A DNA stretch of 64,000 nucleotides from Hirudo medicinalis (GCA_011800805.1 MPNW01000217.1:1-64000), one strand, 5' to 3'; numbered from the stretch's first letter, positions 17,501 to 24,375 are shown. Numbers and translations: made by a program. The notes: a model not told the origin generated them from the sequence alone.

Positions 17501-17806
17501 GAGCAGGTTGTATGCCTTTTCACTAGCTGCAGTGTAGCCTTCGTTCATGGGCAGGTTTTTCAATACCAAAATGCCCCGCTCAATATTCTCGTCTGTGAAA
17601 ATGCTCGTTTTAGTGGCACTTACCCGTATGCTGTTGATTTCCTTCAACTGCTTACGCAATACATCTTCCAACAGCACATTGGTGGTTTTGCCGCCTCTTT
17701 GTCTGTCGGCTTCTGCCGGACTTAAATAGGTATAGCCCAAATTCACCAACATTTGCAATGCCGGAATCTGGCTAATATGATCCTCTTTAAAACTTGGCGT
17801 GTCCAT
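14579..17806 (-). CDS. hsdR: type I restriction enzyme R subunit
   Basis: HsdR is the ATP-driven translocase and nuclease of a type I restriction complex. It has the PD-(D/E)xK nuclease motif near the N-terminus (YRPDLVLFVNGIPLCIIECK), a Walker A in HTQGSGKSLTMV, the DEAD-box-like VLVDEGHRTQHG, motif III AMTGTPL and a helicase C-terminal DKLLTGFDEP..QAIARVNR. The product is about 1075 residues from the ATG at 17806 (MDTPSFKEDH). The frame runs on to an ATG at 17860, but that codon lies in a 30-bp dyad, so 17806 is preferred. fic ends 252 nt upstream, and no canonical -7 is visible in between. Confidence 0.93.
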   Translation of the reverse strand: MDTPSFKEDHISQIPALQMLVNLGYTYLSPAEADRQRGGKTTNVLLEDVLRKQLKEINSIRVSATKTSIFTDENIERGILVLKNLPMNEGYTAASEKAYNLLTLGQALEQSVDGDKKSFTLQYIDWKNISNNVFHVTEELSVMRSASKEHYRPDLVLFVNGIPLCIIECKRPDMKEPLKQGISQHLRNQQEDGIRSLYVYSQLTLSIATQEAAYATNATPEKFWTKWQAKFNSDEEERNYKNKLQQLKNQPLSISVKEQLFSDRFKYVRQYFDAIEQEDILPTEQDNYLFGLCRPERLMDIVFNFVLFDNGEKKVARYQQFFAIKKSMQRIKHVENGKRKGGVIWHTQGSGKSLTMVMLAQAIAMQPSIRNPKIVLVTDRTDLDNQITGTFRKCGRFVENATTGQRLVESLESKSDTVVTTIINKFVAAVKKINKPLESHDIFVLVDEGHRTQHGTFNIDMQKTLPNACFIAMTGTPLFKKDKSTAEKFGGMIDAYTVDQAVKDKAVVPLLYEGRLALQNVNASPIDTFFGMVSEPLTEHQKADIKKKFARYDHLNSAEQKMRMIAWDISYHFRDNWQGRTPFKGQLVCDKKVNAIKYKEYLDEIGIVSSEVLISSIDEREGEESAYEKSTEKENQFWKKMMDEHGNSKSYEKNIISRFKNQKDPEIIIVVDKLLTGFDEPKNTVLYLTRNLQGHKLLQAIARVNRIYPDKEFGYIIDYYGVIENLDDALQMYSSFEDFDEEDLAGTLTNISEEIKKLPQKHSDLWYIFKTISNKRDAEAYQQLLKDEAIRVLFYDKLAVFAKSLKLALSSIQFHKEVEEKVISRYKEDLTMFLKLRLAVVERYSDEIDYKQYEGQIQKLIDTHITTEKIETITELVNIFDKDKFQQEVENTTGKAAKADKIASRTAKHITEKMDEDPAFYKKFSQMLKETIADYEAKRISEAQYLSRVQDIMNNVLAHTDNDIPEQLKDRDVAKAFYGLTVEALSEKIQDNVVRKEVSTQTALQIDDLIQDSVLDNGKPIIDWQYKTNITGKLLIEIGDYLIDEVRDKYNMVLSFKDMDKIAEDCIEVAKICYK

Positions 17807-17830
17807 TACTTTTTTATTTCGTTTTTTGTG

Positions 17831-17860
17831 ATGTATAGGAAAGTGCTGTTTTCTATACAT
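17831..17860. repeat. 30-bp dyad, copy 1
   Basis: ATGTATAGGAAA and TTTTCTATACAT (one mismatch) flank GTGCTG. The length is exactly 30 bp, matching copies at 17873 and 17991. It lies 25 nt upstream of the preferred hsdR start. Confidence 0.75.
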
Positions 17861-17872
17861 GATGCGTTCCTC

Positions 17873-17902
17873 ATGCGTAGTTTTTTCCTGTTTTCTTTAC
17901 AT
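17873..17902. repeat. 30-bp dyad, copy 2 (left arm degenerate)
   Basis: The right part CTGTTTTCTTTACAT matches the other two copies. The left arm starts ATG but has diverged (ATGCGTAGTTTT). It begins 42 bp after copy 1. Confidence 0.6.
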
Positions 17903-17990
17903 GAACCTATTTTTCGATAATATTTTGCCTTATTTTTAATTTTGTAGAATTAATACTTAAACTTAAATATCTTTACATATAACTCTTGTT

Positions 17991-18020
17991 ATGTAAAGAA
18001 AAGTGCCATTTTCTTTACAT
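17991..18020. repeat. 30-bp dyad, copy 3 (perfect arms)
   Basis: ATGTAAAGAAAA and TTTTCTTTACAT are exact complements around GTGCCA. An extra CTTTACATA at 17971-17979 can also pair with the left arm. It lies 38 nt beyond the fic stop codon. Confidence 0.8.
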
Positions 18021-18058
18021 GTTGATTCTGAAATAGCAAGATTTTGCGCCTTTTCTTA

Positions 18059-19060
18059 TCATATTCCTGAATTTGAGTTAACATTTGCCAGCAAGTCGAA
18101 TAACTCATGGTTCACGTAGTAATTATCCTTGCCCAACTTGTGCTTATGCACAATATTTATGGCGGTCAATTCATCCAAATACCTTGTTGCTGTAGGTCGA
18201 CTCACCGCCAGATCCGCCATCACAAAATCAATCTTCGTGTAGGGATGCCTGAACAGGTTGTTCAAGAGGTCTTGGCTGTAAATTTTGGGCAAATCCCTCC
18301 TAATCTTGTGTTTATGCTTTTGCATAATGGCCTTGATACCATCTATAAGTTTAATGGTTTGCACAGAAGTCTGCTCAACACCATCAAGGATATAAAACAC
18401 CCATTCTTCCCAGGCGTTTTCAGTTCTTACTTTTTGGAGCAAACGGTAATAATTCGCTTTGTTTTGATTGATGTAGCGGCTTAAATACAGAATGGGCAAA
18501 TTCAATAGGTCTTCTTTTACCGTATAGAGAATATTTATAATTCTGCCCGTTCTTCCATTCCCGTCATAAAAAGGGTGAATGCTTTCAAACTGGTGATGAA
18601 TAACAGCCATTTTTACTAATGGATCCCAGTCGCAGATTTCATTATTATTTATAAACTGCTCTAGGTTGTTCATAAAGGTCAGAACTTCGTTATGAGATTG
18701 GGGTAGTGTGTAGACTATTTCACCCGTTTGCTCATTTTTCAGCTCTGTGCCTGGAATTTTTCTAAAACCGGCATCATTTTCTTCCAATGTTTCCTGCATT
18801 TGGGTGATGTGATTATTTGACAAAAATCCTTTTTGCCTTACCGTTTCAAATCCCCGACGCAGTGCCTCTGCATAATTGTGTACTTCTTTAGAGGCAATGG
18901 ATTTAAACTCCTTTTTGAGATAGTCGCCCTGGTACAATTCGTCATGTGTGGTAATAATGTTTTCAATGGCCGAACTGTCTTTGGCTTCCTGTAAGGAAAG
19001 TGTGCTAATTAAGATACTTTCATTCGGAATGCTTAAGGCTGCTCCTTTCATCTCAGCCAA
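18059..19060 (-). CDS. Fic-domain AMP-transferase with C-terminal winged helix, N-terminus frameshifted
   Basis: Fic proteins move AMP or related groups onto target proteins. The 333-residue open frame has the full active-site motif HPFYDGNGRTGR (residues 162-173) and the self-inhibitory helix motif SSAIEN (29-34), placing inhibition ahead of the Fic core. A C-terminal winged-helix segment follows (DLAVSRPTATRYLDELTAINIV). The usual start MYKIPQLPLVLDLETKAIMK is present from the ATG at 19146 but is out of frame, with a 1-2 base change in GCTGCGCTGCCCGC near 19070-19080. The intended gene is therefore probably 18059-19146, starting 15 nt after hsdS. As read, translation could begin at MAEMKGAALS (19060). 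Confidence 0.85.
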   Translation of the reverse strand: MAEMKGAALSIPNESILISTLSLQEAKDSSAIENIITTHDELYQGDYLKKEFKSIASKEVHNYAEALRRGFETVRQKGFLSNNHITQMQETLEENDAGFRKIPGTELKNEQTGEIVYTLPQSHNEVLTFMNNLEQFINNNEICDWDPLVKMAVIHHQFESIHPFYDGNGRTGRIINILYTVKEDLLNLPILYLSRYINQNKANYYRLLQKVRTENAWEEWVFYILDGVEQTSVQTIKLIDGIKAIMQKHKHKIRRDLPKIYSQDLLNNLFRHPYTKIDFVMADLAVSRPTATRYLDELTAINIVHKHKLGKDNYYVNHELFDLLANVNSNSGI

Positions 19061-19144
19061 TGCACTGCGGGCAGCGCAGCCGTTTTTTTCATGATGGCCT
19101 TTGTTTCTAAATCTAAAACCAAAGGAAGTTGTGGTATTTTATAC

Positions 19145-19224
19145 ATTGTCAGAATCGGGATTTACGAGATTATAGGATTTTCAAGATTATTGTCAGAATC
19201 GGGATTTACGAGATTATAGGATTT
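19145..19224. repeat. 36-bp direct repeat, two copies, period 44
   Basis: A 36-bp unit starting ATTGTCAGAATCGGGATT occurs at 19145-19180 and 19189-19224, separated by TCAAGATT. On the minus strand it encodes the last residues of the HsdS second half (KSYNLVNPDSDNN, then ENPIIS in another frame) and ends at the fic start codon. The period is not a multiple of three, so copy-number change would alter the HsdS tail. Confidence 0.85.
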
Positions 19225-19905
19225 GTCTGATTTTTTTGTTTTAGTATCCTCAATCCTGTTCATCATCAAATCCTGAAAACCCCGATTCAGACGCTTTTTC
19301 GCTGTCAACAACACCTGCATCAGCCCCTTCTTTTGTTCCCGCAACTTCTCTGCTTTGGCTTTGAATAGGCTGATTTCTTTATCTGCTGCTTGCAGCACTT
19401 GGGCTATGGCGGTTTGTTCTTCCAGTGAAGGCAGTTTAATTTTTATAATTGAGAAGCCATCCCATCGCAAGCCACCTCTTCTATCAATTGAACCTTCCAT
19501 TCGATTTTGGTATTGATAAACCAATGGATGTGATTTCAATAGTTTATAAAAGAAATCATCATTGACCGTTTTATCAGTTTCGAAAACTGTATACATCGGA
19601 CTAATTAAGGCTTCATCCAAAATTTCTTGATAACCAATGCTTCCTTCTTCTATGTGATTGGTAGCGTATGCAAAATGGTTTTTCGGTACAATCTTGTAAG
19701 TGCTAACATCATCAGCGAAAATTTTTCTTCCGAAGTATTCGAGTGAAGGAACTAGTCCGTCATATTTTGTGCATGATAGAACTGTTAGTTGTTTATCGCT
19801 CTTATTTCTGATACTAATTTCTTTGGCTACATCACGAATGTGAATTTCCTTCCACTTCCCCTCAAACCCCTTCGACCGTTTCTTCCCCGTAAGCAATTGC
19901 TGCAT
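19162..19905 (-). CDS. hsdS: HsdS second half (target recognition domain 2)
   Basis: This is the C-terminal half of a type I specificity subunit: MQQLLTGKKRSKGFEGKWKE, one target recognition domain, then the conserved coiled-coil LPSLEEQTAIAQVLQAADKEISLFKAKAEKLREQKKGL. It is separated from the first half (19924-20481) only by an in-frame TAA at 19924-19926. Across that codon the sequence LIAQK-stop-LRKKWLMQQLL reads without a gap, so one substitution in a glutamate codon would explain the split. Restart at MQQLL is possible. The tail is encoded by the 36-bp repeats. Confidence 0.85.
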   Translation of the reverse strand: MQQLLTGKKRSKGFEGKWKEIHIRDVAKEISIRNKSDKQLTVLSCTKYDGLVPSLEYFGRKIFADDVSTYKIVPKNHFAYATNHIEEGSIGYQEILDEALISPMYTVFETDKTVNDDFFYKLLKSHPLVYQYQNRMEGSIDRRGGLRWDGFSIIKIKLPSLEEQTAIAQVLQAADKEISLFKAKAEKLREQKKGLMQVLLTAKKRLNRGFQDLMMNRIEDTKTKKSDKSYNLVNPDSDNNLENPIIS

Positions 19906-19923
19906 CAGCCATTTTTTGCGGAG

Positions 19924-20481
19924 TTATTTTTGGGCAATGAGTTTTTCGGTGGTGTGGATGGCGGCATCTGCTGTGTTCAGCACTTGGGCTATGGCTTTTT
20001 GCTCGGGAATGGGGGGACAAAGAAATTTCGCATCACTGATAATACTGTTGTATAATCTTTGAATTGTTCCGCCTTCTGATTCATACTTAATTGTTTGGTA
20101 GATATAAAATAAGAACGGATTTGTAACTAACGACTCGCCATTATCAATCCAAACTATATTTGAATCTTGAAAATATGCTGGACTTCCATCGTAAACTACC
20201 GTTCTCCGAAGCGTGCCTGCTGCTGACATTAATATGTCGCCTTCTTTAGGAAATGAAAACCTTTTACGATAGTTTTCATATAACTCTTTCGAAATAAATG
20301 CGTCTGGTTCTTTTCCAAATGTTCCAATCTTAAAAAATGGGATATCTCCTTCTTCACTCGTTTCGTGATTAAAAATTCTTTTACACATTCTAATTTTTCC
20401 AACATCCCCCAATTTCCTAATCTCCCAGTCATCTGGAATTTCGGTCTTGTAAAACGCTTTTGTATATTTTGACTCTTCCAT
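19924..20481 (-). CDS. hsdS: HsdS first half (target recognition domain 1), ended by premature stop
   Basis: The 185 residues contain target recognition domain 1 (PDDWEIRKLGDVGKIRM to IQRLYNSIISD) and the first conserved helical region, IPEQKAIAQVLNTADAAIHTTEKLIAQ. Here the coiled coil is cut by TAA. Half-length HsdS proteins can sometimes pair to recreate a symmetric specificity unit, so partial function is conceivable. Its ATG overlaps the hsdM stop by one base (TAATG), the usual M-S coupling. Confidence 0.88.
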   Translation of the reverse strand: MEESKYTKAFYKTEIPDDWEIRKLGDVGKIRMCKRIFNHETSEEGDIPFFKIGTFGKEPDAFISKELYENYRKRFSFPKEGDILMSAAGTLRRTVVYDGSPAYFQDSNIVWIDNGESLVTNPFLFYIYQTIKYESEGGTIQRLYNSIISDAKFLCPPIPEQKAIAQVLNTADAAIHTTEKLIAQK

Positions 20482-22037
20482 TATTTCACCAATTGAATTA
20501 AGTATTGGTCAATTTCTTTCTGCACCTTTACCAGTTCGCCTTCCAGTTGCTCAATCTCCTTTTGCACGGCTGCAATGTCCACTTCGGGTTCTTCTTCAAA
20601 GGTGTCCACATAGCGTGGGATGTTCAGGTTGTAGTCGTTTTCCTGTATTTCTTCAGGAGTGGCTACATAGCTGTACTTATCTTCCACCACACCGGGTTGT
20701 AGTTTTCCGGCAGCAAAGTCACGGTAGGTCGTTACAATGTGTTCAATATCGCTTTCACGGAGCTTGTTTTGGTTTTTGGCGCTTTCGAAATGCTTGCTGG
20801 CATCAATAAACAGTACGTTGTTGCTGCTCTTTTGCTTATTAAAAACCAGTATTGCAGCCGGGATGCCGGTACCAAAAAACAGGTTGGCAGGTAAGCCAAT
20901 CACCGCTTCGAGCAGGTTTTCTTCAATGGTGCGTTGGCGTATACGGCCTTCGCTGCTGCCACGGAACAATACACCATGTGGCACTACCACACCTGCTTTA
21001 CCATGTTCGTTCAGCGTTTCAATCATGTGGCTGATAAATGCCCAGTCGCCTTTGCTCTTGGGCGGTACGCCTCTCCAAAAACGGTTGTATTTGTCGGTTT
21101 CAGGGTCGTAACTAATGGTGGTTTTGTCACCTTCTTTGTCTTTTACTTTGCCCCATTTGTCTAAGGAGAATGGCGGATTTGCCACTACGGTATCAAATTT
21201 CATCAAGGTGTCACCTTCCTTTAGTTTCGGGTTGCGGATGGTATCGCCCCAACGGATGGTGGCATTGTCAAAGCCATGCAAAAACATATTCATTACCGCC
21301 AAAGCCCAGGTACTGCCGTTAGCTTCCTGTCCGTACAGGGAGAAGTTATCAGAGCCTACTTCTTCACCTGCTTTAATCAATAGTGAGGCAGAGCCACAGG
21401 TAGGGTCGCAAATCCGGGACCCGGGTTTTGATTTGGTGAGTTTAGCAATAAGCGTAGAAACTTCTTTTGGCGTAAAAAATTCACCTGCTTTTTTTCCGGC
21501 ATCACTGGCAAAGTTTTCAATCAGGAACATGTAAGCTCCACCAATAATGTCGTTGCCATCCAAATGCGAAGGTCGCAAATCCAGCTTGTCCGATTTGAAA
21601 TCAATAAGCAAGGTTTTTAGGCGTTGGTTTTTATCCTTGAGTTCACCCAACTTGCTGCTGTTAAAGTCAATATTTTGGAAAATACCTGCACCGTCTTCGC
21701 TGTAAAGCTTTTCACGGTTGGCTTCTTCCAAATCAGCGAGGGCTATATTGATGAGTTCGCCAATGTTGGCTTCGTTGCGATGGTCGTATAAGTATTTGAA
21801 GTGGCTGTGTTCAGGCACAATAAAGCGTTCGTGCTGCATAGCACGTGTGGCACGTTCCACATCACCGTTGTATTTTTTCAGGTAACCTTCCGTTTTATGA
21901 TCATGCACATCGCTGAGGTATTTTAAGAACAGCATGGTAAGCACATAGTCTTTGTAAACGCTTGGGTCAATGCTACCTCTAAAGGTGTCGCAAGCTTTCC
22001 AAACTGCATCGTTGATGTCTTTTTGTGTAATCTTCAT
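20481..22037 (-). CDS. hsdM: type I restriction-modification methyltransferase M subunit
   Basis: HsdM methylates adenine N6 within the type I site. The 518-residue protein has an N-terminal helical domain (DINDAVWKACDTFRGSIDPS), the linker GEFFTPKEVSTLI, SAM-binding motif I (ICDPTCGSASLLI), catalytic motif IV (VVANPPFS) and a C-terminal coiled coil (EEPEVDIAAVQKEIEQLEGE) that contacts HsdS. Length and motifs are intact. It is 24 nt downstream of the IVP gene, with tandem heptamers in the gap. Confidence 0.95.
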   Translation of the reverse strand: MKITQKDINDAVWKACDTFRGSIDPSVYKDYVLTMLFLKYLSDVHDHKTEGYLKKYNGDVERATRAMQHERFIVPEHSHFKYLYDHRNEANIGELINIALADLEEANREKLYSEDGAGIFQNIDFNSSKLGELKDKNQRLKTLLIDFKSDKLDLRPSHLDGNDIIGGAYMFLIENFASDAGKKAGEFFTPKEVSTLIAKLTKSKPGSRICDPTCGSASLLIKAGEEVGSDNFSLYGQEANGSTWALAVMNMFLHGFDNATIRWGDTIRNPKLKEGDTLMKFDTVVANPPFSLDKWGKVKDKEGDKTTISYDPETDKYNRFWRGVPPKSKGDWAFISHMIETLNEHGKAGVVVPHGVLFRGSSEGRIRQRTIEENLLEAVIGLPANLFFGTGIPAAILVFNKQKSSNNVLFIDASKHFESAKNQNKLRESDIEHIVTTYRDFAAGKLQPGVVEDKYSYVATPEEIQENDYNLNIPRYVDTFEEEPEVDIAAVQKEIEQLEGELVKVQKEIDQYLIQLVK

Positions 22038-22048
22038 GAGATATGAAT

Positions 22049-22076
22049 TATGAGTTATGAGTTATGAGTTATGAGA
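22049..22076. repeat. tandem heptamer TATGAGT, four units
   Basis: Three exact TATGAGT units and a fourth TATGAGA run head to tail. On the minus strand they encode the last residues (SHNS) and stop of the IVP protein, then fill the gap before hsdM. Seven is not a multiple of three, so unit gain or loss changes the IVP C-terminus and its spacing to hsdM. Confidence 0.85.
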
Positions 22077-22439
22077 TTTGAGTTTTTTTTGTTTGATGGT
22101 TAAGATGGTGCTTCGAATCATTTTAAGTATTTGATTGGCTTGATCCGAGAGTTCTGAAAATGTTTGTTCATTAAGAAATTCCGTCTCCTTGAGTAATTCG
22201 AGCCAATACAAAGTTTCATCACATTCTTTTTGAGCTATCCCTAATTTGTGAATGAAGTCATTTGTACTTTGAGCGTTCTTTGCTTCTCGAATATTAGCCC
22301 CAACTGATGTGCCTGAACGCAACATTTGCTTACTCATCACAAATTCTCTTTTTTCTTCAACAAGAGTTTTATAGGCTTTCACAATTGCTATTGCAAACGC
22401 AAAAGATTTATCTTTTAATATAGATTTACTTTGGCTCAT
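22062..22439 (-). CDS. four-helix-bundle protein (23S rRNA IVP family)
   Basis: The 125-residue protein has the family pattern KSFAFAIAIVKAYKTL, MSKQMLRSGTSVGANIREA, FIHKLGIAQKECDETLYWLELL. Relatives are encoded in 23S rRNA intervening sequences and in many isolated loci. Avd, the accessory protein of diversity-generating retroelements, has the same fold. No reverse transcriptase or variable repeat is present here. It sits between the half-HsdS and hsdM genes, with 3 nt and 24 nt gaps, so it is almost certainly in the operon. Its role there is unknown. Confidence 0.88.
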   Translation of the reverse strand: MSQSKSILKDKSFAFAIAIVKAYKTLVEEKREFVMSKQMLRSGTSVGANIREAKNAQSTNDFIHKLGIAQKECDETLYWLELLKETEFLNEQTFSELSDQANQILKMIRSTILTIKQKKLKSHNS

Positions 22440-22442
22440 ATC

Positions 22443-23009
22443 TTATCTCTCATAGTTTATAGCCTCTAAAAGCTGCTGATTTATAAACTTATCTTTCAAA
22501 ACTTCAATTTCCTGCTTCAAAGTTTTTTCTTTGTGGCGGAGTTTGGCGATTTGTAGAATCGCCTTTTGGGTTTCAATGCTCGGCACTGATATTTCCAGAT
22601 TTTCTAAAACCTGTTTTGAAATGGAAGGAATTGAAGTACCAATGGCTTGACCTTTTAAAAGTGTTTGTGTGGTGCAGTTATTTAGAAACCAAGCCAAATA
22701 TTGAGGCAACACTTTTTTGTCTGATGGCCTCATAACAAAGAAGGAGGTAGAAGCAACGGATGGTTCGTTGTGTTTTTCAAATACCGCAGCAAAATTTTTA
22801 GTTCCCTTCGCAGCAAAAAGCACATCACCGTCTTTTAGCAAATGCTTTTCAGAAATACCCTCAGCCGCCAAATCGGAGTGTAGAACAGAAAGTAATTGAC
22901 CGCATTCGTCAAAATGCTTGGATTGTAAATACACTACTTCACCAACGCGGGAAGGCTTTGCAAAGAGTCCAGTTTGGATGTTTGTAATATCTTTTATTAG
23001 CGTTTTCAA
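22443..23009 (-). CDS. half-length HsdS-like specificity protein
   Basis: This has 188 residues, with one target recognition domain (ITNIQTGLFAKPSRVGEVVY, KDGDVLFAAKGTKNF, QAIGTSIPSISKQVLENLEI) and one coiled coil (SIETQKAILQIAKLRHKEKT). A full HsdS has two of each and about 400 residues. It is the first gene of the restriction operon, well apart from the split full-size hsdS. It may dimerise and offer a second specificity, or be an accessory. The start follows a good minus-strand promoter by about 25 nt. Confidence 0.82.
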   Translation of the reverse strand: MKTLIKDITNIQTGLFAKPSRVGEVVYLQSKHFDECGQLLSVLHSDLAAEGISEKHLLKDGDVLFAAKGTKNFAAVFEKHNEPSVASTSFFVMRPSDKKVLPQYLAWFLNNCTTQTLLKGQAIGTSIPSISKQVLENLEISVPSIETQKAILQIAKLRHKEKTLKQEIEVLKDKFINQQLLEAINYER

Positions 23010-23033
23010 ATTTATTTCTTTGTAATGACGCTA

Positions 23034-23064
23034 CAAAAGTAGGTGAAGTTTTCTAATTACCAAG
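23034..23064 (-). promoter_or_regulatory. promoter of the restriction-modification operon
   Basis: On the minus strand a -33 TTG (plus-strand CAA at 23061-23063) and -7 TACTTTTG (23034-23041) are 19 nt apart, and the -7 ends 24 nt before the ATG of the half-HsdS gene. Confidence 0.6.
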
Positions 23065-23146
23065 TTTTTTTGTGAAAATAAATTTAAGTACGTGTTCTAC
23101 AAAGTCTTTATAAGTTGTCTCTACGGTCTTTTGGTGGGTAGGGAAA

Positions 23147-23211
23147 AAGTGGCTCTTTTGGCTTTGCCCTTCCCGCAAGCCGACCTTTCTGCAAAGCCAA
23201 AAGAGCCACTT
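23147..23211. repeat. perfect 21-bp inverted repeat
   Basis: The arm AAGTGGCTCTTTTGGCTTTG(C) at 23147-23167 and its exact complement at 23191-23211 enclose a 23-nt GC-rich loop. It is too stable and too symmetric for chance. No T-run follows on either strand. Confidence 0.85.
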
Positions 23212-23435
23212 GTGCGGTGGTGGAAATTCATTTTTTTGTGCGGTGGGGTGTTTTATTTTTCTAGGGTCGGACTGTGTGTCGCCAAGTTGGTCTGCTGGTC
23301 TGTGTCGAGATACAGCGAAATTGTCTGCCGTGTTATGGTCGTCTGAAAAGTCTGGTCAAGATGTCAAAGTTTGATGGTTTAGTTGTCTCGTTAATAGTTG
23401 TTGTATCGTCTTTTAGGCTTGCTTACATCGGTTGC

Positions 23436-23524
23436 GCTTGGCGAAGTTCCGAAAAAGAATGCGAGAGATGGAAAATTTATTTTTCATATCGGAAGCATTT
23501 TTTTCGGACTGAATTTTGCCAAGC
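23436..23524. repeat. imperfect 27/30-bp inverted repeat
   Basis: GCTTGGCGAAGTTC..GAATGC (23436-23462) pairs with GCATTTTTTTCGG..GCCAAGC (23495-23524) with a few bulges. The interior GATGGAAAAT/ATTTTTCATATC adds more pairing, giving one long hairpin of about 89 nt. Confidence 0.65.
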
Positions 23525-23694
23525 GGCGTGATAAACACACGGAAGGAAAATGCCGGGAGTTAGACCGAAGGGAGACCGAAGGCATTTTACAGGGAGGGAT
23601 TGCGTCCATCGGTTTGGGTATTGCTCTATTTTCTACACCATTGGCTAAAAAGACAATACAATATCAATTAGTAGAAACTTCGTTTCTTTGTTAA

Positions 23695-24375
23695 ATGAAT
23701 ATTTTATTAGTAGAAGACGACTTAACACTAAATAAGAATATTATAGAAGCCTTAACGGCAGAGCAGTTTTCTGTTTTTTCGTTGTATGGCGGCTCTTTGA
23801 TGGAACGAAAAACAAAAAAAGAAAACTTTGATTGTGTAATTTTAGATGTAAACCTGCCCGGCAAAAATGGGTTTGAACTTTGTAAAGAATTTCGAAAATA
23901 TAATACCGATACCCCCGTTATAATGCTTACCGCCTTTGCAGATTTAGAAGATAAGGTAACAGGGTTTAATGCAGGGGCAGACGATTATCTTACCAAACCT
24001 TTCTTCATGCGCGAGCTGGTTTTACGCGTAAAAAATTTGGTGAAACGGAAAAAGACATCCTCAAGTGTTTCGTCAGAGACTATCTGTTTTAATGACATAA
24101 CCGTCCAAACCGTACAAAAAAAAGTGTTCAGAAGCGGCACCGAAATTACATTGACACCCAGAGAATACAACATTTTACTACACCTGATACAACACCCTAA
24201 TGAAATTATATCCAAAAACGATTTGATAAAATCTATTTGGGGGCAGTCATTAGATTTTAATACCAATACCATTGAAGTATATATCAATTTTATACGAAAT
24301 AAACTAGATAAACCCTTCGGAAAAAATACAATTAAAACCAAAATTGGTTATGGTTATTATTTAGATGCCGAATGA
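23695..24375 (+). CDS. OmpR-family response regulator, heavy-metal type
   Basis: The 226-residue regulator has a receiver domain with the acidic pair (VEDD, residues 7-9), phospho-acceptor Asp51 in ILDVNLPGKNG and Lys101 in DDYLTKPF. A winged-helix DNA-binding domain follows (EITLTPREYNILLHLIQHPN). Its stop overlaps the kinase start (ATGA), and an RND metal-efflux operon follows on the same strand, so it most likely activates that operon in response to a metal such as copper, silver, zinc or cadmium. The particular metal is not shown by sequence. Confidence 0.93.
   Translation: MNILLVEDDLTLNKNIIEALTAEQFSVFSLYGGSLMERKTKKENFDCVILDVNLPGKNGFELCKEFRKYNTDTPVIMLTAFADLEDKVTGFNAGADDYLTKPFFMRELVLRVKNLVKRKKTSSSVSSETICFNDITVQTVQKKVFRSGTEITLTPREYNILLHLIQHPNEIISKNDLIKSIWGQSLDFNTNTIEVYINFIRNKLDKPFGKNTIKTKIGYGYYLDAE

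Larger units (their letters stand above)
23065..23694. other. non-coding island of long hairpins
   Basis: No convincing gene lies between the restriction operon and the metal-response genes. The short open frames give low-information products unlike any family I know. Instead there are three inverted-repeat structures, at 23147-23211, 23436-23524 and 23547-23588, and short direct repeats (TTGTGCGGTGG twice near 23210 and 23236; AGACCGAAGGGAGACCGAAG near 23562). This may be a structured RNA, a repeat-family element or an eroded mobile segment. Confidence 0.55.

Noticed and set aside
22062..22439. IVP/Avd-like protein as part of a diversity-generating retroelement
   Set aside because: No reverse transcriptase, template repeat or variable repeat was found nearby.
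23398..23694. Open frames of 84-98 codons in the hairpin island
   Set aside because: They cross the inverted repeats, have no recognisable domain or good start, and overlap each other in different frames.
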